A stretch of DNA of 33,488 bases from Chitinophagaceae bacterium (GTDB taxonomy: Bacteria; Bacteroidota; Bacteroidia; Chitinophagales; Chitinophagaceae): assembly GCA_023251255.1 (NCBI GenBank), contig JAHEZD010000060.1:1-33488 (forward strand), given 5' to 3'. A program made the position numbers and the translations under genes. Shown here piece by piece: positions 1 to 9,611 of the stretch. Numbering within the stretch: position 1 is the stretch's first letter; the number at the start of each line of letters is the position of its first letter. Under the pieces are notes generated by a model. It did not search any database. It saw nothing but the letters and a program-made list of their open reading frames with translations, and was not told the origin of the DNA.

Positions 1-3000
1 GGGGTCCGTACTAATCCAGCGGCCAATTTGGGGATCGTACATGCGCAGGTCAAACTCGTTGTAACCGGTTTCCTCTTCCTCCTCACTGTAATCTCCTTGA
101 TAGCCGTATTTATTGGGCAGTTTGTTGTATGCCTTGGCGCAGGCACCCGCCATCTTGAGGCCATCCGGGTAGTAACTGTTTTCCTCCATGATGCGCCCAC
201 GCTCGTGGGTTATGGCCAGGTTGTCAAAATAAACGGTAAGGCTAGGGCTTTCATTGCTCACGTACACATAGGCATAACCATTCTTCGGTACCCGAATGTT
301 CAGTCCTGTTAAGGGTGGTGCACCATCACCACTTTGGGATACCCTGGTGTAGCCACTACCCTCCCCCGTGCTGCTTGGGGGTATGAAATTGAAGTTCTCA
401 TCAAAGAACAGCCAATTAAGGTAGGCCTTGGGCACATCCAAACAGGTTCCGGTTTCGTTACCGGAAGCGCAGGTTTGCTGGTTCTGCGGGCTGAGGAACG
501 TGTAGAGCCCACCGCCAGTGGTACCCAAATTGCTGCTGATGGCCGTTGTATTTTCATGCAGGGACGGCAAAACGGTGCCGTTACCAAAGGAACCGATCAT
601 GCTGCCGAGCAACTGGTTGAGCAGCCCCGAAATAGGGGCGCCGGATTCATTTACATTGGAGGCAAAGAAATAGTTGACACTTGTACTGAGCTCGTCACCT
701 GACATTACTTTGAGCAATTGCCCCGGTCCTATGGACCGCTGGTTGGCCGTGCCCCTCAACCCCTTTAATGCACATACTTTACTGGAAGTATTGCTGGCCC
801 ATTGCACGGGCTTTGTGAGGCGGGTATTGTTCACCGCATTATTGGCATCGGGGTTGCCATTGGCATCCACCGTACCAAAGGTCCTTTCCTCATAGTCCTT
901 CACTGTGGTAACCGCATCTTCCATGGTGGCCAGGTGGTACTCCCTGTGCACTTCCTCCGTCAGCACTACCCTGGTATTGCCCTGGTGGTCCTTCACCATC
1001 CAGTCAAAAACACCCTGCTTGCCATTGGGCAGGGTAATGCCACCCCCCAGTTCCAATGCTGGTACCTGTGTACCGAAAGTGTTCTGCGGGTCAATGGACC
1101 TGATACGGCCCTCTTCCTGCTGTATATATTCCAGTTCCAAGTTGCCGCCCGTTTCGGTGTACACATAGTTGCCCATGTACCAACTGGTCTTTATGGTACC
1201 GCTTGCAATGGTGGTGGTCTTCTTGCCCAGTTTGGTGCCCGTGGCATCATAGATGAACTCCACATCGCTCTTCCCATCTATATGGATGGCCTGCGGCTTG
1301 TCCATATAGTTCCAGGTAATGCCTTGGGAGCCGCTTGCAGCAATGACCTTCCTGTTCTGGTCCATGTCCAGGTTGCCGTTTTCGTCATAGTGGTAGTCAT
1401 CGGCAGTGCCGTTGGTGCCGTCCTTGAAATCCCCAAGCAAGCCATTCTGTGTTCCCAGTGCATTGTTGGCATCGGTTACACTGGTCAACTGGTTACTGAG
1501 TTCCACTCCGTAAAACTGCTTGTAGGCATATACCAGTTTGTCCACATAGAGGCCGCCCACCGTGCCCGGTTTGATGCCCATCCTGTCCAGGGTCTTCAGG
1601 TTCCCGTTTTCGTCATAGCTGATATTGTCCATGCTGAAATTGGCGGTTGCCGTGCTCCAATTGTCCGATGGCCTGTCCCTCTGTTGGTAATGGGCCGCCG
1701 TGAAGCGCCCAGCATTGTCGTACTCCATATCAAAACGGCGCATGGTATTGTCCCCCTGCGATTTCCAGGTCATGCCCGTAATGGTGCCATTGAGCTGCTT
1801 GCCCGTAAAGGCATTGTCACGGTTGTCATAGCCCAGGTAAATGCCAAAATAACTGTTCCACTGGTCGCTATTGGTGGTACTCAGGGCATAGTCCTTGTTG
1901 ATGCCGGTTAACCAGCCATGTATATTGTAACCGTAGCGGAGGGTTTCCATGCCCAGGCCACCATTGTAATCCGGCGACAGCAGTTTCTGCTTCATGCGGC
2001 CAAATGGATCGTAGCTGATGGCATTGATTTTCTTGAAGCCGTTTGTGCCGTATTTCTGGTAGATGGCTTTGGTGCGGCCCAGCTTGTCCACATCCGCATA
2101 GATGAAGGTCTCGAAACCGTCCATGGCATTGCCGGGCAGTCCATGCTTGGAATAGCCCCTGATGGCCCTGCCCGCAAAATCGAACTGCTGCACATCCACA
2201 TCAACGCCTCCTTTGATGTTCTGGGAAAGGTTTTCGTACAGCCTGCCCTCCTCATCATAGAAACTGTTGCTGGTGAGGAAATGGTCATTGGCATAATTGC
2301 CATCATCGTGTACCCCATCTATTACCCGCACTTTTGCGCCTGTTGCGGCACCGTTTACCCGGAAGGTCCTGGTGGATATTTCGGGATAAAGCGCAGTACC
2401 GCCCTGGAAACTGTAACCACTGTAATAGGCAAGGCTGCCTGCAAAACTGGGCTGGTCGTAATAGGTAACGGTATTATAGACCGTATTGGAGCAACTGTTG
2501 CAATAGCCGGCATTGCCTGCCACAGGGTTGTTTACGGTGATGTTTTCGGAACTGCCCGTGAATATGCTGATGTTTACGTTCTGGTTGGTAAGGCCGTTCA
2601 CAAAGGCCTGCATGTCCTGTCTGGAAGCCATTTTATCAAACAGCCCTGTGGCTATAGTTCTGTCGAATTCATCATACAAGTTGAAGTCCCACTGCGGAAT
2701 TACCCTAGCCCTTTGCTTGGCATCCTGCGAAAGAACAAGGCGGTTTCTTGTATCATAGACCAGGTATATTTCACCTGCTGCGGGGGAATGCTTCACAATG
2801 GCCCTACCATGTTCATCAAAGTCATAGTAAAAGCATAAATCGTCCGTTACGGATGGGTAACCGGCGAGATTCCAATTATGGGCCAATAGGAAGTTCACCG
2901 CCTTGGGGGTAATAGTATATCTCAATCTGCCGAAATCATCGTACACATAGTAGGTGCAGAGCCAGCCCGTATAGCCGTTCTCGTCCAGGTTGCTTCCAGT

Positions 3001-4695
3001 ATTTTCCAATTGCACTTTCTTCAAAACGATTTTTCCTTCAATATCCTTGTACTCCACCACTTTTTTCAATTGCTCGTCCAGTAGAACGCTCTTTGCCAGT
3101 TTAGCAGATGGATACTTGTCCGGGGAGTAGGGTATGGAACCAGGCGCCGGATTAATGTTCCATATCCTGATGTCTTCATCAACAGTATTGAAAATATAAT
3201 TCGCCTGCTTACCTGTGTAACTGCCATCACCGCCCCATGCTGTTCCTGATGACTTGGCCTGCAGGGGCCTGCTCAGCGGGGAGTTCTCGAATTCCACTTT
3301 GCTCCAGGTAGGTGCATTGCTTGCTTCGCTGTAATAGCCACGCAGGTAGGTTTGCTGTTCAGTGAGCACATCGGTTTTGAAAAAACCAATGGTAGTACTG
3401 GATGGATAGGGCAAAAAGGTCTTGTCCGCCCTGCCCCCTTCATCGTACTGCACATGGGTCACGAAGTCGTTCCAGGTATTGCTGCTTTCGTCATAACTGG
3501 TTTCCTTGCTTACCTGCTGTACGGTGCGGGCCAGCCCATCAAAATAGGTGGTGCTCTGCAGCTTGTCCCCAATGGCTAATTGGTCCGCTTCGGGCCAGCT
3601 TTTGATGCCGGGTTTCAATACATTGTTGACACGTAGGTAGTTCCTGTTTTCCTCCCAGGGGCTCTGGTAGATGATATTATAACTGAGTATATTTGAATAG
3701 AGCACATCACTGCCGCATTCCACTTTCCGCCTGATACGTGTATCCGTGGTGATGGGTGGATGGGCGCTTAGGGGCAGGTCAATACCGCTGGCCAGGAATA
3801 TCCAGTTTTCATGGTTGTAGCACACTTCCCAGGTATAGACCTTGGAGGTGCAGAGGCCACCAATGGCAGGGTGCTGCTGTATCTGCAGCGGTGTGTGGTT
3901 ATAAGGTACCTGAACGGCATCCACCTGGTGCTGCACAGGGCTTGGATAAGTTTCATTAGGGTTGTAGTCTATGGTGCCTGCACCGAATTCCGACAGCCTC
4001 ACGGCGGCATAACGGTACCCCACGAAGACATCCCTGTTGCTGCCAGAAGGAGGTGTTACCGTGACCCTGCAGCGGTACATGGTGGTGCCCATATAGGTCA
4101 TGGCGGGGGGCTGCACACTTGTTGAAGTGGCACCGGCTATGTCCTGCCAGTTCCATAATCCAGTTGAGGCCAATATGGTATTGTGGTCGGAGGCATAGTA
4201 GAATGCATTGGGCAGTTCCACAGACTGCCACTGGTAGGCAATGGTGTAGGTAAAGCCGCTGGGAAGGCCACAGTTGGCAAATGCTATTGGCTGCGGCGTG
4301 GCCAAATATTCCACTTCCTGGTCTACAGGGGAGATCATGGAGCATACCTCAAAAAAATTGGAGGCGTCCAGTATGGTCACATTCTGTATGTAAGCGGTAC
4401 TGCCAATGGTGTAGCTTACCAATCCGTTCCTGTCTTCCTGGTTCCGGGTCCAGTAGTCCCATTGTACGGTTACATAGATGGTGCCATTGGCAGGATCATC
4501 ATTTGCCGACAGTATGGTACCGCCCTTCACTGACCATGTACCGTGTTTGGCAGAGGGTGGATAAAGTGAGGGGTCCAGATTGTAAGTATAGGTAAGGCCC
4601 TCTACCACTATTTCTGATCCGATGATATTATTGGCTTTTGAGAGCAATGGCATTACCAGTACAAAAACCAGCAGGTAAATGAGTTTCTTGAACAT
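1..4695 (-). CDS. Secreted RHS-repeat protein, C-terminus beyond left edge
   Basis: The reading frame is open from an ATG at 4695 to the first base of the window, giving 1565 residues without a stop. The N-terminus (MFKKLIYLLVFVLVMPLLSK) is a Sec signal peptide. After a beta-rich N-terminal region of about 330 residues comes a stretch resembling DUF6443 (about 345-480, with NYLRVNNVLKPGI and TTYFDGLARTVQQV), the domain that usually opens Bacteroidota RHS proteins. Many YD-type repeats follow (YDDFGRLRYTI, YDPFGRMKQ, YDENGNLKTLD). The frame reaches the edge at YNEFDLRMYDPQIGRWISTDP (minus the final P, residues 1545-1564), the hallmark end of the RHS-associated core. In this family the core is followed by a variable C-terminal tail, often a toxin; that part is not visible. 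The gene begins 8 bp after the preceding YD-protein gene, so the two are probably co-transcribed. A run of five glutamates precedes the core. Family assignment is firm; a toxin role is inference. Confidence 0.93.
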   Translation of the reverse strand, partial: MFKKLIYLLVFVLVMPLLSKANNIIGSEIVVEGLTYTYNLDPSLYPPSAKHGTWSVKGGTILSANDDPANGTIYVTVQWDYWTRNQEDRNGLVSYTIGSTAYIQNVTILDASNFFEVCSMISPVDQEVEYLATPQPIAFANCGLPSGFTYTIAYQWQSVELPNAFYYASDHNTILASTGLWNWQDIAGATSTSVQPPAMTYMGTTMYRCRVTVTPPSGSNRDVFVGYRYAAVRLSEFGAGTIDYNPNETYPSPVQHQVDAVQVPYNHTPLQIQQHPAIGGLCTSKVYTWEVCYNHENWIFLASGIDLPLSAHPPITTDTRIRRKVECGSDVLYSNILSYNIIYQSPWEENRNYLRVNNVLKPGIKSWPEADQLAIGDKLQSTTYFDGLARTVQQVSKETSYDESSNTWNDFVTHVQYDEGGRADKTFLPYPSSTTIGFFKTDVLTEQQTYLRGYYSEASNAPTWSKVEFENSPLSRPLQAKSSGTAWGGDGSYTGKQANYIFNTVDEDIRIWNINPAPGSIPYSPDKYPSAKLAKSVLLDEQLKKVVEYKDIEGKIVLKKVQLENTGSNLDENGYTGWLCTYYVYDDFGRLRYTITPKAVNFLLAHNWNLAGYPSVTDDLCFYYDFDEHGRAIVKHSPAAGEIYLVYDTRNRLVLSQDAKQRARVIPQWDFNLYDEFDRTIATGLFDKMASRQDMQAFVNGLTNQNVNISIFTGSSENITVNNPVAGNAGYCNSCSNTVYNTVTYYDQPSFAGSLAYYSGYSFQGGTALYPEISTRTFRVNGAATGAKVRVIDGVHDDGNYANDHFLTSNSFYDEEGRLYENLSQNIKGGVDVDVQQFDFAGRAIRGYSKHGLPGNAMDGFETFIYADVDKLGRTKAIYQKYGTNGFKKINAISYDPFGRMKQKLLSPDYNGGLGMETLRYGYNIHGWLTGINKDYALSTTNSDQWNSYFGIYLGYDNRDNAFTGKQLNGTITGMTWKSQGDNTMRRFDMEYDNAGRFTAAHYQQRDRPSDNWSTATANFSMDNISYDENGNLKTLDRMGIKPGTVGGLYVDKLVYAYKQFYGVELSNQLTSVTDANNALGTQNGLLGDFKDGTNGTADDYHYDENGNLDMDQNRKVIAASGSQGITWNYMDKPQAIHIDGKSDVEFIYDATGTKLGKKTTTIASGTIKTSWYMGNYVYTETGGNLELEYIQQEEGRIRSIDPQNTFGTQVPALELGGGITLPNGKQGVFDWMVKDHQGNTRVVLTEEVHREYHLATMEDAVTTVKDYEERTFGTVDANGNPDANNAVNNTRLTKPVQWASNTSSKVCALKGLRGTANQRSIGPGQLLKVMSGDELSTSVNYFFASNVNESGAPISGLLNQLLGSMIGSFGNGTVLPSLHENTTAISSNLGTTGGGLYTFLSPQNQQTCASGNETGTCLDVPKAYLNWLFFDENFNFIPPSSTGEGSGYTRVSQSGDGAPPLTGLNIRVPKNGYAYVYVSNESPSLTVYFDNLAITHERGRIMEENSYYPDGLKMAGACAKAYNKLPNKYGYQGDYSEEEEETGYNEFDLRMYDPQIGRWISTDP

Positions 4696-4703
4696 ACACT
4701 TGT

Positions 4704-7700
4704 TTAATTGGTTTTGTAATGGTATTCATAGGTTTTGATGAGGTTGCGCTTTTCGTCCTTCACCTTGAACAGCCTGTTCAGCCCATCATACTCAAAATAG
4801 GTAATGCGGTTATTGGCATCGCATTCATCCGTTTTGCCAATGGACGGATAGTAGGTGAACGTCGTCATCTTCGCACCCTTTGGATAGGCACGCAGTTCGT
4901 CAATGAAAACACCATGCCCACCTGTTAAGGTAATGTCATGTTCGTTGGCAGCAATATCGAACTCGTAATAGGTCCAGCCCTTAATGGTAGGCCCCGTGCG
5001 GTCCGGTGCCGCTCCCCTCAGTGAGATCTCGCTGCTTGTGGACCATACGGTGAGTACCGAAGGCTTGGCAAAGATCATGGTGAGGGTCACACCTTGGTCT
5101 GCAGGGTAATTGTATTCGCCTGTTACGGAAAAATTGTTGTTGACCTTGTTCTTCTGGAACGACAACCTCACTTCCTGACCAAGGTCGAGGTTGTCCGGAT
5201 TGTTGAAGTAGGGGATGCCCATGGGTATGGCTTCCTGCTCAAAGGAGGTATAGGCTATTTCATTGTAATCTGCTCCTATAATATCGGCAATCACCCGCCT
5301 GTTGCCATAGCCCCATATTTTACTGTTTACCCTGCCCTTGGTATCCTTTATGGCAACCAGGTCGCCAAAGAGGTTGTAGGTATAATTGGCCACATTATCA
5401 TAGAAGGAATAACTGTAGATATTGCTGGGGTCCACATAGTCCGTGATGGCATCGGTTATGGGTGCCTGCAAAACGGAACTGTACTGCTTGATGGGCCTGA
5501 TCCTGCCATCTGGCAGTACCTTGAACTCCGTGGCACTTGCCCCGAGCAGTTTCTTCGGGTCATTGGCCGTTGCCTGCACCCAGTTTACCTGCGTAATGGG
5601 TATGCCGATCATGTTATTGGTTTTCATGGTTGCTATTGCCGTGTTCAGGTTGTTGTAGTCAACTGGGTAATAGATGTTCTGCCCCTTGATTTCGCCCTTG
5701 CTGCTTTCGCTATAGGTGGAGGATACCAGGTTATTGGTATTGTTATAGTTGTAATGGGCTGTATTCTCCGCATAATGCGAGCCGCTGACATCGTACTGCT
5801 GCTGGAGACTGGAGGTTAACCTGACCCTTCCTTTTTTGAGGTTGTAGAACTCCCTGGAGATCCAGTTATCGTCCACATTGCTATTGTTGAAAGTGAACCA
5901 GTCATACCTGTTGGAAAGGAAATGATTGGCCTCCATTCTGCATGACTTGAAATTATCGTCCAGTACCGTAGTAGCTATATCGTAGGTGTTTTCGGTGTAG
6001 TTTACCAGTACGCCATTACTGTTGTAAACATAGTTTCTCAAAGGAAGGCCGTACCTCCATGATTCCGTCCGCTGCTTCTGGCTGTAGGGAAATTCATTGG
6101 CTAGTATTTCTGAACTGTTGGCTGGTTTGGAGAATTCGGTAATGGTGCTTCCGCTATTGACAACGGAAGATACTTTCACCTCTGCTCTTGAATACAGGAA
6201 CGGGGCCGCATTGGTCAAGGTAAAGGAAGTAAGCCCGTAATTACCAATGGTGGCATAGTCCCATGGATCGAACCAGGTATCCACAACAGGCAGCAGGAAG
6301 TTCAGGATCAATGAAAAAATGAACTGGCTTACAGGGTCGGGCATGAAAAAACTGGCAACTGTTTCCACATAGTTCCGCTGGCTCTTGATCCTGGCCAGAC
6401 TGCTATGGTCGCGCAGCATAAGGCCCCCGTAATTGTAGCCACTGTTGTCTTTGTGGATATTGACCCCCCTTTCTGAATAGTAAACCGGCTCCTCCACACC
6501 CCAGCCGGAAGAAAGGCCGTTTTCCAATTGGTATTTATAGTCGGTTACTTGGTTGATGGCTGTATTGTTGCCATCGAACAGGGTTATTGTCTTTACCCTT
6601 ACACCGCCCGCATATTGTTCTGCGCCATTGCCATCCAGGTAATTGTTCTGCTCGTACTCATAGGTCATGGAACCGCCAGTGGGCAGTTGCACGGACCTCA
6701 ACATGCCCAATGAAGCTGTATTGGGTGAGGGTGCCCGGTAAGTGGCGGGACCTGTCAGGAGGCTTTTCAAGGCGGCTTTGTCATAACCAGGATTTGCATC
6801 ATCCGTTATACCACTTTTGTTGTAGAAGCCCCAATGGTCTATATTGAAGGTGTACCGGGAGGGTACCATGTCCAGATTGTCGCTGGATTCCGAACCAGTA
6901 TAGTAATCGAATTTGTAGGGTGGTATTGACAGGCCGTTGCTGCCCCTTGTTACAATGGATTCCAGGCTCAAACGCATGAAACGTTTATCAATCCTGGGGT
7001 CACCAGTGTACTCAATCCGTTCCTTCTTGTAAAAGTATTTGTGGTAAAAATCGAATGCCTTCACCAATTCGTTCTTCCTCCGCAGGTTAATGGTGGACAG
7101 TATCTTATCGCCGGGCACATCCTGCCTATCGGCGGCATCATAGATAAACTCCAAATAGTGTCCATCCGGGAATTCCGTTCTGAGTATCCTTTTTGATTTG
7201 ATAAATGCATGGTTCTCTATTACGGAAACCGATTCCCCATCTTGCCCGATCATCTGCTGGTAGGCAGCAGTAGTGCCCGTAACCACATCAAGGTCCACAT
7301 TGGTATAGGTGAATTTTACCTTCTCATTGGTCATAGGGTTGACTATTTCGGAAAGGAACCATTTGTTCACCACATAAGCGCCTGTGCGCCTGCTCTGCTG
7401 CACGTTCAGCCCCAGGCCATCATTATCGGACAGGGTTTCCATGAGGTCCACCACTTCGCCCAGTTCCAGTTCGTTGAACAGGTAGTTTATGCCGTTCTCA
7501 TCTGTTACGGTAAATGAGTTGATTTTGGTCCTGATCTTGTTGCTGGTCATGTCCTTCACGGTGAAGACTATCTTCAATTTTGACTCATCCAAACACTCTA
7601 CCGCAAGGTTCTTTCCAATCACAAAACTCACGATGCGCCCATTGAGATTGCAGGAAAAAACATCCTGTTCGCGGTCGGCCAATGCCATTGGGCTCTGCTT

Positions 7701-8147
7701 GTAGTCCTTGGTCTGGCCACTGGTGAACCTGGACTGAATGGCCAATTGCCTCGGTATGTCATTGATGGAAAACGTAGTATAGAGGAACCCATCAGGATAA
7801 TAATTGTCACAGGCTGCCCAAACCTCCCTTTTAATGATCTGCTGGTCACTGGACAAGCCATAATTGACAGGATTGTACTGGTCGTCCGGCTCACCGTTCT
7901 GGATGCGTTCTATGGAACCTCCGGCGTTCAGGGCCCAGCCAAGCCCTATATTGGAAGCCAACTCGCCGGCCCTTATGCCACCGCCCGAATAGTAGTTAAC
8001 GGTTACAGCGGAACTTAATCCGCTTTTGGCATCGGAATAACTGAAAATGGGCAATGAATAATCAACACTGCCAGTCTGCAGGTTCACCTGTGCATGGGTA
8101 CTTGTAGCAAGTGCCAGCACAAATAGTAAAGCAAGGGTATTACGCAT
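4704..8147 (-). CDS. Secreted YD/RHS-like protein (1147 aa)
   Basis: The protein starts with a clear Sec signal peptide (MRNTLALLFVLALATSTHAQ). Next is a segment (about 25-80) with SLPIFSYSD, VTVNYYSGGGI and LGWALNAGGSIERIQNG, typical of the N-terminal part of Bacteroidota proteins that partner RHS proteins and resembling the opening of SpvB/TcB-like shells. Middle parts carry YEYEQNNY- and YDYATIGNY-like aromatic beta repeats. Residues about 1010-1085 look like a jelly-roll module (GWTYYEFDI, ITLTGGHGVFIDELRAYP). The protein closes with YD-type repeats (YFEYDGLNRLFKVKDEKRN) and lacks the RHS core motif. An unusual hydrophobic helix lies at residues 609-625. It sits between the coiled-coil gene (45-bp gap upstream) and the large RHS gene (8-bp gap downstream), suggesting that the products act together at the cell surface. 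The biochemical role is unknown. Confidence 0.88.
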   Translation of the reverse strand: MRNTLALLFVLALATSTHAQVNLQTGSVDYSLPIFSYSDAKSGLSSAVTVNYYSGGGIRAGELASNIGLGWALNAGGSIERIQNGEPDDQYNPVNYGLSSDQQIIKREVWAACDNYYPDGFLYTTFSINDIPRQLAIQSRFTSGQTKDYKQSPMALADREQDVFSCNLNGRIVSFVIGKNLAVECLDESKLKIVFTVKDMTSNKIRTKINSFTVTDENGINYLFNELELGEVVDLMETLSDNDGLGLNVQQSRRTGAYVVNKWFLSEIVNPMTNEKVKFTYTNVDLDVVTGTTAAYQQMIGQDGESVSVIENHAFIKSKRILRTEFPDGHYLEFIYDAADRQDVPGDKILSTINLRRKNELVKAFDFYHKYFYKKERIEYTGDPRIDKRFMRLSLESIVTRGSNGLSIPPYKFDYYTGSESSDNLDMVPSRYTFNIDHWGFYNKSGITDDANPGYDKAALKSLLTGPATYRAPSPNTASLGMLRSVQLPTGGSMTYEYEQNNYLDGNGAEQYAGGVRVKTITLFDGNNTAINQVTDYKYQLENGLSSGWGVEEPVYYSERGVNIHKDNSGYNYGGLMLRDHSSLARIKSQRNYVETVASFFMPDPVSQFIFSLILNFLLPVVDTWFDPWDYATIGNYGLTSFTLTNAAPFLYSRAEVKVSSVVNSGSTITEFSKPANSSEILANEFPYSQKQRTESWRYGLPLRNYVYNSNGVLVNYTENTYDIATTVLDDNFKSCRMEANHFLSNRYDWFTFNNSNVDDNWISREFYNLKKGRVRLTSSLQQQYDVSGSHYAENTAHYNYNNTNNLVSSTYSESSKGEIKGQNIYYPVDYNNLNTAIATMKTNNMIGIPITQVNWVQATANDPKKLLGASATEFKVLPDGRIRPIKQYSSVLQAPITDAITDYVDPSNIYSYSFYDNVANYTYNLFGDLVAIKDTKGRVNSKIWGYGNRRVIADIIGADYNEIAYTSFEQEAIPMGIPYFNNPDNLDLGQEVRLSFQKNKVNNNFSVTGEYNYPADQGVTLTMIFAKPSVLTVWSTSSEISLRGAAPDRTGPTIKGWTYYEFDIAANEHDITLTGGHGVFIDELRAYPKGAKMTTFTYYPSIGKTDECDANNRITYFEYDGLNRLFKVKDEKRNLIKTYEYHYKTN
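6273..6323 (-). other. Internal hydrophobic segment in the YD/RHS-like protein
   Basis: Codons 609-625 encode FIFSLILNFLLPVVDTW, a long hydrophobic stretch inside an otherwise polar, beta-rich secreted protein. It could be a membrane-inserting or translocation helix or a buried core segment; the sequence alone does not decide. Confidence 0.45.
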
Positions 8148-8192
8148 AAAGTGTCATTTCTATTTTAACTATCTTGTTGGGAAGGTGTTTCA

Positions 8193-9611
8193 TTAGAGGG
8201 TCCAGCCAAAACGGAATACGATGGGACTGCCCCAGGGCCTTTGTTGCTTGTACAAAAGGTCATAAAGTACCTGCATCTTGGCTGTTTTCTTGTTGGCTAT
8301 TTTGTATTTCCTGCAGAGGCCAATAAGGCCGCTTCTTTGCCAGGCATCCAGTTTGGCTATATCCTCCAATTTCCTGTATTCACTGAAATAGTTGAGTTCG
8401 TAACCGCCACTGATCCACCACTGTTTCTTCAGTTTTATGTCCAGGTAGGTACGGAAGCCCACCCCCTGGTTGCTGAAGCGCAGGTCGGTAATCTTCTTGC
8501 TCCAACCTAGCTTGTAGTTCGCTCCAACGCCAATTACGCTGGCATCGTTCAATTTATAACCAATGGACAGGGCAATATCACTTGTCACCGGCAGTAACCG
8601 GTTACTGGTTTGCGCCTGCAAATTGAAACCGTATTCCAACCGGCGCAGGAACTTTTTTGTGCGCTGGGAATTGGGTACAAATCCTGTGGGCATCATATCA
8701 TTACTGTTCCCACTGCCCAACTTGTTCAACTGGTCCTTTACCGTACCCACTAGGTTAACCCCCTTGGTCAATTGCTGGGAGAACTGCTGGGGAAGGCTGT
8801 TGCTACCTGTACGGGCAACCATGGCCTGCTGTATGCTGTACCTTGTTTGGAACCCAATGAGGCTGGGAGCCACCGTGGAAGCAGTGCTGGAGGAAGGGAA
8901 CAAGCGGCCCAACTCGCCGTTCTGCTCAAAGAATTTTTTGAAAGATGGCGTGTTGTTCAGAATAGCCAGCACTTTCTGCTCCAATTTCCTGGTATCGTGC
9001 AGCATTCCCTTGTATTCGTTCAACTGTTGATTGTAATAGAATACGGTCTTGTTCATGGCCACCAGTTCCCTGCCCATGCCGAACTTTTGGAGCTGTTCGT
9101 TCAGTTGCTGCTTCCGTTCCCGCATCTGCCGTTTTATTTCATTGGCCACCTGCATCTTGCTCCCGAACTGCTGCAACTGGGACTTGGCTTCGGTCAGTTC
9201 CTTATTGAGTTGGGGATTATTGCCAGCGTTCTTTTCCAGAAAGGCCAATGATGTCTTGAGCGTATCGAAATGCGGGAGGTATTCTTTCAATTTGGTATTG
9301 CTGCTATCAGCACCGTATAATTTATTCCTTAATTGTTGGTATTTGGCCGCATTGCTGGCAAAGAGCTTCTTGGCCGCTGCACTGTCCTTCCTTTGCAGCT
9401 TCCTGCACAATTTGGCTTCCTGCTTCTCCATGCGGTCCAACATCTCACCAGTCTTCTTGGAGATATCGCCTTGTAGTTTGGAAAACTTGTTGGTTATGCC
9501 ATTGAGGAACCTGGATGCAGTATTGGGAGGAATGATTTCATTTATTCCTACCGTTTGGCCTGAAGCTACTAATGACAATATAACAATGCAGGCCAATAGT
9601 GCTGGACGCAT
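8193..9611 (-). CDS. Secreted coiled-coil protein with beta-rich C-terminus
   Basis: I place the start at the ATG at 9611, giving 472 residues that begin with a good signal peptide (MRPALLACIVILSLVASGQ). A GTG nine codons upstream (9638) would put a polar extension before it and is less likely. Residues about 35-240 are rich in K, E, Q and L in heptad-like spacing (KLQGDISKKTGEMLDRMEKQ, AKSQLQQFGSKMQ, QMRERKQQLNEQLQKFG) and should form long coiled coils. The last 170 residues switch to alternating beta strands (FNLQAQTSN, LSIGYKLND, GVGANYKLGW, YLDIKLKKQWWISGGYEL) and end in VFRFGWTL, like the final strand of an outer-membrane beta-barrel. I recognise no named family. It is first in the apparent operon with the two YD/RHS genes, so it may anchor or assemble them; that is inference. 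Confidence 0.82.
   Translation of the reverse strand: MRPALLACIVILSLVASGQTVGINEIIPPNTASRFLNGITNKFSKLQGDISKKTGEMLDRMEKQEAKLCRKLQRKDSAAAKKLFASNAAKYQQLRNKLYGADSSNTKLKEYLPHFDTLKTSLAFLEKNAGNNPQLNKELTEAKSQLQQFGSKMQVANEIKRQMRERKQQLNEQLQKFGMGRELVAMNKTVFYYNQQLNEYKGMLHDTRKLEQKVLAILNNTPSFKKFFEQNGELGRLFPSSSTASTVAPSLIGFQTRYSIQQAMVARTGSNSLPQQFSQQLTKGVNLVGTVKDQLNKLGSGNSNDMMPTGFVPNSQRTKKFLRRLEYGFNLQAQTSNRLLPVTSDIALSIGYKLNDASVIGVGANYKLGWSKKITDLRFSNQGVGFRTYLDIKLKKQWWISGGYELNYFSEYRKLEDIAKLDAWQRSGLIGLCRKYKIANKKTAKMQVLYDLLYKQQRPWGSPIVFRFGWTL

Noticed and set aside
802-1911. Long plus-strand open frame (369 codons) opposite the RHS gene
   Set aside because: It is antisense to a continuous RHS coding frame with clear YD motifs; the translation is low-complexity hydrophobic sequence without domains. 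Codon bias of the real gene explains the lack of stops.
1918-2838. Plus-strand open frame of 306 codons
   Set aside because: Same reason: shadow of the RHS gene on the other strand, no motif and no ribosome-binding context.
5094-5819. Plus-strand open frame of 241 codons
   Set aside because: Antisense to the 1147-residue YD protein, whose signal peptide and YD motifs are unambiguous.
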